Shown here: positions 1-11,200 of the stretch, in pieces
How positions within the stretch are numbered: the first letter of the stretch is position 1
Layout: every line of letters begins with the position of its first letter
From: Elysia marginata
Taxonomy: Eukaryota > Mollusca > Gastropoda > Plakobranchidae
Direction: 5' to 3'
Length of the DNA: 20,751 nt
NCBI GenBank assembly: GCA_019649035.1
Contig: BMAT01011473.1
Coordinates: 6,599-27,349, forward strand
The notes under the pieces: model-generated
The model's input: the letters and a program-made list of their open reading frames with translations, nothing else
Told to the model about the DNA's origin: nothing
The model's database searches: none
Position numbers and translations under genes: made by a program

Positions 1-1818
1 TCTAAATTCTACTGCTCACGATTTCTAGTCATAGCTTATTTTGGTATCATAAGTGTGAGATCAGTATTCTAGTATTTTGGGCAGTCATTCTGGCACTACG
101 ACACTGGAATTAGTGCTGACTGGTAGCCCTTGAATGTGCAGTTCTTTCATGAGCAATGCAAATTATTTTGTTGGCAGAGTATGCAGTAACAACACCAAGA
201 ATTGTCACAAAGGTTCAGTATATTTAATGCTGTGTGAGCCAATGAGCTAGGAAGATTGTGACTGATAGTTACGCCTCCCAACTCACTGACAAGATTTTAA
301 CATGGCTGCCAACGAATGATTAATTCAAGCAGAAAATCAAAGCAATGGAGTAAAGGCGATAGAGATAAACGAGAAAAGCAATTTCTTCCATCAATGAGAA
401 TTCATGGTTCAATGCAATTTAAACCATTATATTCATGAATCTATCCTACTTGACTATCCTACAGGGCAATAGGAAACATTAAATGCCATCTGCAGTAAAT
501 AGTACACTGTATTGTTGTAGGAAAAAGATGAGTCACTGAAAAATGAACAAGAGAAACCTGCTTCGTAACACCACATGTGGAACTAAACTGAGGCGCACGA
601 CTTTCAATTTGACATTTCTTACACATGGTTAATAAAACTGCATCATCATTGTAAAACCCCAATACCATGATACATAGTCTCACGACATATAACATTACAT
701 TAAATGCTAATCTGATGTTTTCATGTATTTTCAACTACCTGAATAATTTGGAGTTTCTATACAAGTACTATCATGATTACAACCTCAATTAACCATAGGA
801 GAGACACAGACCAGCCAACTGTATAAAGCATGTATGTGCTATCACAATGCTCATTTTATTATGTGCCACCCAAAACCAGCAAACTAATATTTTATACGTT
901 TGCTCAATCAGCAATCTTTTGTGTGTTTCACATGCTTTTCAGATTTATTGCAGACACATATGTTTCATACTGCATTTATGTGCCTATTATTTTTTTAAAA
1001 ATTGAAAAGCCTCTTGTTCAGTTTTCCAATAAAGACCTCTAAAAAAATCTTACATCCAATTTACCCTGAATGTGAGATATTTAACCAGCAATCTGACATG
1101 AGGGAAAGTTGGATTTTTAAGGTCACCAGGGTGCATGTGTAATAAATAAAGTGTGTCCCTAATGTCACATGAGCATTTAGATGTGAACCATAGCCATCAA
1201 ACCCAATGCATATTCAAGCCATCAAAAGCAGTTTGCTTAGTCATTGAGACTAAGGATTTATATAAAAGATGATAGAAAGGAAAATCATGTTAAGAACAAC
1301 TATACCTAAACAGTGGAGAATATTTGAAAAAATCGCTTTTCTAACAGTTATTTTAATGTACCAAAATTAATTTAGAGCATAACACTTCATTATTTTATAA
1401 GTTGACAATCCATGCTTAACATTAAATAAAACACAGAGCCATCTGTTTAGTAATGTGATCACCAACAAGCCAGAATCTTTTAACACCTTTTTAGCAATAT
1501 AAGCTCATTTTTAAGCATTATAAGCTTAAGATCCAGAACAATTTAAGTTTTTTGTCTAGGATCCACACACATTTTTCATAAATAGTTAAATTAACATCTT
1601 TCACCATTAGTGGTGTAAACCAATAGTTTGTAGGGTTGGGTTTTTTTATATTTCGATTAAAGCCACAATAAAATTCTTTCCCCATGTTGGTAACTGTGCC
1701 AAGTATACTGTTTTCTCAGACTCAATATAATATGTAAAAAAAACTCTTTACACAAACAAGTTTGAGCAGAGATTGAAGATTAGTTCATGGCACAAACAGT
1801 CAATTTGTCTCAAGATAG

Positions 1819-2233
1819 CAGATCTAACACTACTCAAAATATAAATTCAGCATAATTCAGAGATTGAGCTAAAAAAAAATCAGTTTTCAGGGTTAACAAA
1901 TCTGTATGACCATGTACCGGCACTCACTAACTTTGGCACTATTAAGGAAAACTTAATGCTTGCATTTTAATTTAAATGTGGCCATAGTAATTCAATTTAT
2001 TTAAAAAAAAGAAAGAAACAAAAATGTAGAACAGTTAATGCTCCATGTAATATAACAGTAGGCCTGCTATAAAGTATTTTGGTACATGCACTAAAAACAA
2101 AATTTTCAGATTAATTTTTTTTAAATGGCAAAAACTGGGAAATTAACTCTGAAGTTTGGCTTATTGGGTGATAGTTGCCAAGCAGTAAGAAATCAGTATA
2201 ATACTGATTTAATATCCTCATTGCAAAATGACA
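1819..2233. mobile_element. Older copy of the 15784-16242 element
   Basis: It aligns from its left end (CAGATCTAACACTACTCAAAAT against CAGACATGCCACGCCTCAAAAT, a few mismatches) through TTGAGCTAAAAA, CAGGGTT, AATCTGTATGACCATGTA, AAAGTATTTTGG, TTGCCAAGCAGTAA and TAATACTGATTT. The right terminus is eroded, and no clean target duplication remains, so the right boundary is approximate. It lies in the last intron of the window. Confidence 0.7.
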
Positions 2234-2884
2234 AATGATTACGCCAACCAGAAAAGTGAGAGTAATAAATTGCCTAATATGTTAAGTAAAGCAATATAAT
2301 CATGTGGTTTTTTATTTGTCGCTTTTTAGGATACAGTATAGGCCTGTTATTTTTAAAAGCGTTTTTAATTTCTTTTCTGGATTTTCTTTTTTGTAAAATA
2401 AATTTTTCGAAATCACTATAATGCTTTGTTTACTAGTAAAAAAAAAAAGACTAGTCTTTCACTACCAAAGACCAAACATTTTTCTCCTAGCAGGTCAATA
2501 CACAACAGAATAAACTCAACTCATTTCAGTGCATTACAGTACAGCTGGCAGTTAGACGTACAAATACTAACATTCTACAAATTTTTAGCACTGCCTTTAG
2601 CCAGTTGAGTGGACAGAGGAAAGTGGATTAATTGCTTTCCTGAGGCAATTACAACACAAATCATGATTGGGATCAAACTCACAAATGCCAGATCACATAA
2701 CCAATGTGATCAATGAGTTACACTTGAGTAGAAATAAAAATTATTTCCCCTCACAGAGAACAGGTGCACATACATACACAATACATCTTTTCAAAGCCTT
2801 TAATGTATAATGCTTGTTGACGCTATGATTATATTCCTGGCCCATTATTCTCTCATTTTATCCAAATCTGAAATGAGTCTTAAG

Positions 2885-3110
2885 TCGGGAGACCTAATTT
2901 TCAGATAGAGGATTTCAAAGTTTGATGGGTGTTAAGTCAGTTTTTTGGTTTTTTTTACATATTGACGCTCAACCATTTCTAAACCATTTTCACACCTGAT
3001 TCATGTTAACATTTTATGTTTGATGTATTTATCTTAATTGGTATGGTTTCTAAGAACTGGACAACTTTACATTTAGCTTTAAACGCTCTTTTCTCCCCTT
3101 TCTGATATTT
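2885..3110 (+). repeat. Interspersed repeat, inverted partner of 9945-10175
   Basis: The best-matching core is about 2957-3055: ATATTGACG, ACCATTTCTAAAC, TTTTCACACCTGATT, ATGTTTTATG-like and TTGGTATGGTT follow in order, and the same blocks appear on the opposite strand at about 10003-10105. The outer limits are estimates. It lies in the last intron of the window. Confidence 0.65.
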
Positions 3111-5212
3111 CATAAGTCCTAACCCTGCCAATTTCAAACGGCTATAATTTCTTCAGGAAACATGATTCATCTTTTCTGTTTGTATAAATTTATACATAAA
3201 GAAGATCAGTTTTTGTGTTTATAACAATATCGAACTACTTTTCAATTTTGACTGGTCGCATGACATTTGTTCTGTTTTGAATCATATTTTCAAAAATTGA
3301 TAACGCTTTAAGATAAGCTTAACTCTTTATTGCTAAAGAGTGAAATATGAGAACTTAAATTTCACGACCCAGTTATGGACATATTTCAAATCTGTTAAGC
3401 TGAGTGGGAAGCAATATTTGATTTTCCACTCAAACTCTTAAGGATATATCTCTCAGTGTGTGCCGTTCAACTTTGGAAATCATAACCAATTTCAGCTGAT
3501 ATACATGTGTAGATTTAAAAAATTTTGGGATGCCACCAGACAACTTTCAAAAAGCTTGAAAAAATTTAGACCCACTATCTGTGCACAACGCTTTCCTTCT
3601 GCTTACTAATCTTTTATGAAAAACTTGGGATAGGCCCTCTTTCAGTTTGTAAATGGCACATGTTCTTTCAAGTGCTTCATAATCTCTAGAAAGCTCCTGA
3701 GCTAGAGCCACAAGTCTAGGCGCCAAGTAATGACAAGGGCAGAGAATTTTCTGCAATGAATGCTCATATCAAAGCTTCATGTTGAGATTGTCAGTGAGGC
3801 TAACTATTCTTGATTTGGGTGGCTTCATGTAAGTTGTGCCCAATTTTGGTCGATCTAGTGAATCTAGATTAGATTTACATGAGGTGACAGCCATGAACAG
3901 AGGTAGCTTTATAAATCAGTTTACAATAACAATCTAGGTGTGGAAAATTTTAAGATATATATCTAGCAAGAGCTAAAGTCTTTAATCACAAATCAGAGGA
4001 TTGAGGTAAGTCAAGACCTTTGTCTACAACCATTTATAATCAAGAATACAGATACAGGATGTAAATAAATAAGCGGAGCATGCGCAGAACAGCATTTGTA
4101 GCTACTTTAACTTTTACTACTCCAGTGGCACTTAAAAGTTTCTCGAACTGGAAAAAAGTTCCAGCAAGCTTGAGCTACTGGTTTTCAGGATTTGTGGACA
4201 GAGAAAAAATAGGAAATTCTGAACGGCAATAAAAAAAGGCTAGATGTGCGGTTTTAGGAAATTAAAGCCGCAAAAGTGGCAACTTTGTTATTATTTTTGA
4301 CAAGTAACTAGTAGTTGCATAAACAGAATGGCCATCAATCAAATCTTCCAGCATTGGGATTTTCATCCTGATATATTAAGTAGGTTTATTTCCACTTAAT
4401 TTTTAAGCCGCAGTTTGTTGTAGTTGGACATTTTGGGAGGGGAATATATCAATTAACTCTTATATTTTTTTAAAGAAATTCAACAAACATACGCAATCAT
4501 TATAAAACGTTTTATACCCAGCATTGTCATCTTTCATAATTTTTTTAACAATCTGTAAGTGCCTTAGTGTAATTTATGGAAGGAAAAAAAGTACATTCAA
4601 AAGCATTTGTTTTGAGAGAACCTGTGAATGAGGACACCTCTGAAAGCAACGGTTCAAAAAGTTAAAACATCCCTTTGTACAGGTGTTGTGGTAAAAATCG
4701 CTTGATTCCGATCTAATCACTATCCTTGTTTAACGTTCCTTTACCTGCTCTGCATGTCACAGTATATTATGAAATTCAAATTTAAAAGCAAAGGCAAAAG
4801 CTGCTACTATAAAAAAATTTTCTTACACTTTAAAAAAATGTTCTCACACTTTCTTTTGAACACATGGTACAAGCAAAAAATTAAAACCTTATGCGGAATC
4901 TCTATTGCTTATCATGACTTCAGAATTAATTTTTGAGCTGTACCCATAAATGAATCTGTGCAGTGCCAACATTAGGGCTTGATTTGTTTAAATGACTAGG
5001 CCCTACCTAAAGAGTGGTTTCTTTAACTGCTTACCAAGCCTAGCTTGACACCTGCAACCCCTAAAAATGTATAGGTAGTTTATTTTCTAGGATAATTCTT
5101 TTAGTGACAGCAGTCCGCAAATTGACAAACAAAATATCAAAAAATGTTATTTGAAGAAAAATTGGTCTTTTGGGAGTACAAAAGTAAACCCTGAGTGGAC
5201 CTAAGGACTTAC

Positions 5213-5259
5213 CACCCCTATCTCCAAATTTGTTGAATCCGCCACCGCCACCACGGCCG
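5213..5259 (-). CDS. FET-like gene exon h: GGFNKFG junction before the RRM
   Basis: Acceptor CTTCCTTCCCAG and donor GTAAGT bound 47 nt, phase 2 in and phase 1 out. It reads GGRGGGGGFNKFGDRG plus one base. GGFNKFG immediately before the acidic linker and RRM is a hallmark of FUS and TAF15, so this short exon is the best single piece of identification in the window. The next exon should begin in phase 1 and encode the linker and the first RRM strand; nothing of that kind is visible in the remaining 5.2 kb. Confidence 0.82.
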
Positions 5260-8200
5260 CTGGGAAGGAAGTATCAAGATGGGAGAGTTGTTAAGCATTC
5301 AGCATCACTGTACACCTGCCCACTGCATTGGTTTGCTCACATACACACCAGTTTCTCTGGAGACCTGGTGCTATTCTTATTTTGCCCTGGCCTTGTCAGC
5401 TATCTTAGTTTGCTTTTAGAGGGCAAAGTTTAAATGTGAGCATGCAGATGGACTGCCCATGAGACACACGATAACTCTGGTTTTGCAGGTTACTTTGACC
5501 AAGTGTACTATTTCAGAGGCTGTCCATTTTTTATATCATGACAAACAGCCTGAGATAATTCCCACGGAACACCAAACCAGGCAAATCTGAGCCTTATACG
5601 GAACTAATGCCTTCGTTACACATATTTTTGAAGTGGCTCTGATGTCATACAATATCATACCTTACAGAATAAGCTATTTGTGGTGAATCAGCTTGGCAAC
5701 AGCTTGCGTGGACCAGTAAATCATACACATTCATCACATACAAATGGTAGACACACTGAAAAATAAACATATTTCATACCCATGCAAGCCCACACCCTAT
5801 GGTAATCTGCATTCAAATCCACCTTACTCAAAAGTACAACAAGGCTCAAAGTGTGTTAACGCAGCCCTTGGGGAGTAATTCATGAAGAGGACTAGACTAA
5901 ATTTACGTCAAAATAATAGACTAATTTGAACAGGAGCTTAAATCTACGCCTAAATTTACATATGTGACTTTGCTAAACTCAAGCCAAATTAAGAAAACTA
6001 CAGGCCAAAATAGTATATTTTATCCAAGCCTACAATGTTCTGAGGATTTTCAATAAATTTTTTATTGAAAATGACATATTGTCTCTTTTCCACGCTGCGT
6101 AAAAAAATTAAAGTTTGATGGACTTTCATTCTTACTTTATTCATTGCTTATTCTCTAGGATATTGATTTGGCTTTTAGGAATTCCCATGATTTTTCTGAC
6201 ATAGTTTGGGCCAAAAGTATCCCATATCTAGTAAAAAAAATATTTAAAGACATTTCCAATTTTAGTCCCAGGTCTACAACTTCCCTGTGAATCAGTCTCC
6301 TGAGCTCCTATCACCGATCCATGTACCCCCTGAACTATAAATTTCATTTTTTGGGGGAAAAAATAATATTATTGAGGCTTATTTTTTGGACACAGCTTTA
6401 TTAACAAAGTCTTGACTTTGTCATAAATGTATAGCCATGCCTTGTTTTCATACTAAGTTAAATGTTCACACATTGAAAAGAAACTACAACAAAGACTTAC
6501 CAGGGTATCTTGTTTGATATACCAGTCATCTCACTAGCGTGAGGAGGATGTAGAACAACACTTAGTACACTAACTAAGGTTTTTACATTTACCCTTCATT
6601 TTAGCTGAGCCAATTTCCCATTGCATCCACAGTCAAATGACTGATACCAAACATCAACGCTGGTTCCTTTTTTTCGCGCAATCCAAGGTAATCATGAAGA
6701 TTGGGTAAATCCTACATTGAGGTCCTTAATTTTTGTACCACCCTCAAAGATTCTAATTTTTATGTTGTAGTTCATTCTTGAGGCAAAAGGTTAATAAAGT
6801 GATGAAGAAAAAATGATACTTTTCTTCATCAAGTTTTAAGTGCTTAAAGACAGACATTTTTATTTTGCTTGTTATTTATTTCCTAGCCATTTTTTAATGC
6901 CTCCACTACTATTTTAACCAAAGCACAGCCTACACATACCTTGATGTAAGCTGTTAACCAAAGTTTTGGCTCCAATGACAAGTTTTTGAGCCCCACATTT
7001 AAATTGTATGAAGAGAACCAGTAAAACTTAAAACCAAAAGACAATCAGAGCCACATGTAAAATAATGTACAGCATTTTAATTTTTGCCACCAAGTAATCT
7101 ATCCTTCAGCAACTAAGTGATAAAATGCAGCCATTTTTGCCAGTCTTCCCTACCCACATAACTAACCAAAAATTATTGTGTTTCTAAGGATGGAGATGCA
7201 AATAAGGGTGAGATTGGTGCAGTGCGAACCGTTCAACATCTTGAACCTCAGATGTTTTCAAGTTAAACACATTGGTAAAAATACAACCATATGTTAACAA
7301 AGCCCTTCGGTATCTTCTATAGAAATTAAAGCAATCATAATCATAAATATCCAAGAAAACATAGGTTTGAAGTTGTAATATTGTAATGTCATGGTTTATG
7401 TGTACCACCAAGTTAAAAAAAAAAACAGTGCCCAATAATTGATTCAAAGATTTCTTAACCATTTTATACTTTTCACACAAAAAAATTTGAGAAAACACCT
7501 CCACTCATATAAAAATATAAGACCTGTTTAGGACAAAATAAAGATGTTTGTTAATATCAGGTGTAAAATTAAAAGGTGGGTTTAGCAAACGCAGTCATGT
7601 ATAACCACCATTAAAAATAACTTTATTGTATCTTAACATAACAAATTTGACCAAGGGAAAATCTTAAGTAATAAGGTAGCTAAGATAAAATCCTTTTTTA
7701 TTCCCATGTACCTTGTTAATGCTGTAGCCATGGGTAGACATGTTTGTTTGGTATTTTGTTTACACCTCTTAATTCACAAATTAATAAATTGCACCTACAT
7801 TGCATACCATTATTTGTAACTCAAATTCTTGAAAACCATTATCCCCAATGTCAAAACAACTTTCATCCTGTTTGTCAATAAGTTAAAACTCAGAATGAAC
7901 CATTATTTGCTTTCTTAGTGATCACAGCAAACCTGAGGATGTTCATTACTTTTGGTCTAAGGATCAAACCTTAAGTGATATTTATTTCAACAATGGCGAA
8001 TGTATGGAAAACCAATATATAATGGTCCTTGGCATAGGTACATGAAAGGATACCAAGAACTCGTGGCATTGGTGATTCAGATCATAGTAAATGTGAAGAA
8101 ACCCAATGCCAATTGATTTTACGGAGATGGTGGAACAGAACCCCAAACCTAATGACCTTATGAATTGAGCTCCTTGTATGAAGCAACCAAATGTCTTTGG

Positions 8201-11200
8201 GGCTGAGCTCATGCTCAAAGAGAACTTAATGGTCTTAGAAAACTACTCACAGTGCAAATAAAAAAATCCAATATCCAGTACTTAAAATGTTACCTGATAG
8301 TAAATGTAAAGCTACCCAGTACCAAATGATCTATATAGAATTGAGTTCATACCATGAGGAACCAACTCGCTTGATGATCTTTGGGACTGAACTTATTGTA
8401 GATGTAAGGATATCCAGTTATCTTTGGACTATTGTGTATAGCAATTAATGATTTCAGAGTTGGATTTTTATGCCGTAAGATCTCAGCAAATACTTGATCT
8501 CATGAGACAAGAAGAAGAAAAAACAGAAACTCACCCAAATCCACCGCCTCCTCTGTCTCCTCCTGGGCCGCCTCGACCACCTTCACAAGACAAGAACAAA
8601 ACAAGATTTTCTTTCAAAATGAACATAACTTGGTCGTGATCATTCAAAGTTATGTCAAACTTTGACACTACTGACACAAAAGCAGAGATGCAAGCACGAC
8701 ATGTAGAAAAAGTAGGAAAATTTAAACACCTTTATAAAGTGCTCCGCTTGGCACTGATAACCAATAGCTGCCCCTATAGAATCTTTGATATATCAACTAA
8801 AAAAGGTAGATACACCTCTGCAATAGGGCCTTTACAGCTGTAAGATCCAAAAAAGTATTAGATTTTCTGTAAATCTCAACTTTGGACAATTTTCTTTTGT
8901 AGTTTAGTCTTAATTATAATCAAATTTTCTGATTTTTTTAGCTAAAGATTACTGCTAAAAAATCGGAATTCCTGCAAAAATCAGAAAACTTGCATCCCTG
9001 CAAAATAAATTAAAAAAATGTTTTCAAGGTTTTCACATCTTCGATATCCTCATCTTAGAGATCTAGTCATCAATGCTTGTTCCTTTACAGTCTGTTAATT
9101 GTTTTAAGAAAAAAACAGACCTGTATTTGCAAGTGAAAGTTTATAACTGGAGTAAATCTTGAGAGAACCCTGACCAATACCTTTTTTTAATTACAATGGA
9201 AACCTCAATTGAAATCTCTTGGGAATGGACCAAAACTTTGAAGTAGGATTCAAACTATGCACAGATTTAGGTTCATTAAAACTTAACATTTTATGCTTTT
9301 TAGCACCTCCCTCTCTCACATGATCCATACACTGTCTATCAGCAATTCTAAAAGTCAAAGACACCGCTTTGCAATGGAAGCTTTCCATTTTTATCAGTAA
9401 ATTTGTCATCTGTTTTACTTACGTCCTCCAAAACCACCACCACCTCTATTGTCATCATAGTTGTCTCTTCCACCATAGCTGCCGCCACCACCACCTAGCA
9501 AAAAAAAAGAAGTTTTAAAATTAAAACCTGCTCATTTGAAGAAACTCAATATAGTAGGCTAAGAGAGGATTGTATACAAAGAAGAAAGATAAAGTTTTAG
9601 GAAACTTTATGTAAATGGGAACAACAAAAATCTTATGTTCTTATTCAGGTCTAAATCAATCTTACAAACTGCAAATTTAAAGAACTTTCTCAGTGTCATT
9701 TGAAGACCTGATCCTTTGATGTTCAGTTTAAAAATGTTAAACAAATGGCCATCCTGTCTTTTTTCCCATTGACATGTCTTGCAACCAGTCAAAATGAGCC
9801 TTGAGTCAAAATTGGAAGGTAGTCAGATATTGGTATCAATGAAAAGCTTATTTGCCCTACTTTAAAACACAACAAACAGAAAAGCTCTATCGTGCTTCTG
9901 AATGAATTTATCGACGTTTGAAGTCAGCAGGATCAGGAATTGTGGAATTTCAAAATGGGGAGAAAATTGCTTTAAAATTTTAGACAACTATACAGATGTA
10001 GAGGCCTAAGCAACCATACCAAGTAAAATTGGACACATAAAACATGAAACTCAAGAAGAAATCAGGTGTGAAAACTGTTTAGAAATGGTTATACGGTCAA
10101 TATCTGAAAGAAAAAAGAAAATTGACATCTGACTACCAACTAAACTTCGAAAGCCTGTCTCTCAAAACTAGGCCTTTCAACTCAATTTGGAAAGTATGCA
10201 AAACATATAAACAATCCGTTTGCTTTTAAAAAAAAAAGCATTTTCTCCTCAAGTTCTTGAGAACTGACCCAAAAATGAACATGACTTTTGTTTTCACTTT
10301 TAGTTTTTGGTTAAGGAATATATCTGTTAAGCATATACTTACGGCCACCACCAAAACCTCCTCCTCTACCACTATCATAACTATCTCTCCCACCATCCTG
10401 GCCATAACCACCACCACTGCCACCACCTGACAAAAACATACAAATATGTCTGTTAGAAGTTTTGTTCAAAGTTTTAGCAGTTCATGTATATACATGTACT
10501 CATATACAGACAACAGAGATAAGCTGTTCACTTAGCTTTTTTTTGCACTGTACAAAAAGCTACCACCTTGAGATATTAGTTTGCACTACAGCCAGCAATA
10601 ACAATTTTAAAAACCTCAACATGGCGCAAGACTGTGTCTTATAAGTAATATAATTCTTTGGTTTTTTTTAAAAAAGAAATAAAGAATAGGATAAGAAAGG
10701 GCTACTCTCTAATAGACCTTTAAGAGCAGGAGTAATGCCCCATAAGTTCAGTACCCTGAGAGGTTAGGTGTTGGATTACAGTTATATATTTTTAATTATT
10801 TAAAATTCCAAGTGCAAAAAAGCTCAAATCAGTTTCCATCTGATAGATTTACATCCCTGTTGCGGTACAAGTGCCTTCATATCTGGGACAAACTAATCAA
10901 GTATAAAAGAGAAGAGAAAGCTTAGAAATGAGTTGCAAAGCTTTCGTTACTCACTATATCACTACATTTTTACATATTCAAAACTTTATAATTACATTCC
11001 ACATATTCATAGCAGGATGAGAACATGACCTGCTAAAAGCACTCCTACTTACGTCCTCCTCCATAATTTCCTCTACCACCATCATAATTGTCTCGACCAC
11101 TGTCTTGACCGTACCCTCCTCCACCTGACATAAGATAAAAATTCTAAAACGTCAAGAAATTCATAGCTCTTTTAAGAGCATTTCTTAACCTTTGATCTTA

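Larger units (their letters stand above)
1..5212 (-). other. Intron downstream of exon h (no exon recognised)
   Basis: AT-rich sequence with repeat copies at 1819-2233 and 2885-3110. I looked on the minus strand for the RRM (a VFVQGL-like first strand or KGEATV-like RNP1) and found nothing. A 69-codon open frame at 3547-3756 begins only with TTG and resembles no domain I know. At least 5.2 kb of intron therefore separates exon h from the RRM exons. Confidence 0.6.
5260..8534 (-). other. Intron between exons g and h
   Basis: 3.3 kb, AT-rich, containing the degenerate tandem duplication at 7990-8430 and one possible 33-nt microexon at 6501-6533. No other structure seen. Confidence 0.7.
8581..9422 (-). 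other. Intron between exons f and g
   Basis: Contains the miniature element at 8683-9000 and the transposon-end fragment at 9193-9245. The rest is unremarkable AT-rich sequence. Confidence 0.75.

Noticed and set aside
459-734. 91-codon minus-strand open frame
   Set aside because: Composition is random-like and Cys/Val-rich; no RRM or zinc-finger motif although the RRM would be expected downstream of exon h.
3547-3756. 69-codon minus-strand open frame with helix-like composition
   Set aside because: Starts only at TTG, no recognisable domain, not in phase with the gene exons; no other evidence of coding.
5678-5740. Minus-strand GTGATGA and CTGA spaced like a C/D snoRNA
   Set aside because: No D'/C' pair, no terminal stem and no guide I recognise; chance spacing is likely.
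8981-9076. Minus-strand TTGATGA with CTGA about 90 nt on
   Set aside because: Overlaps the end of the miniature element, lacks stem and internal boxes, so not called as snoRNA.
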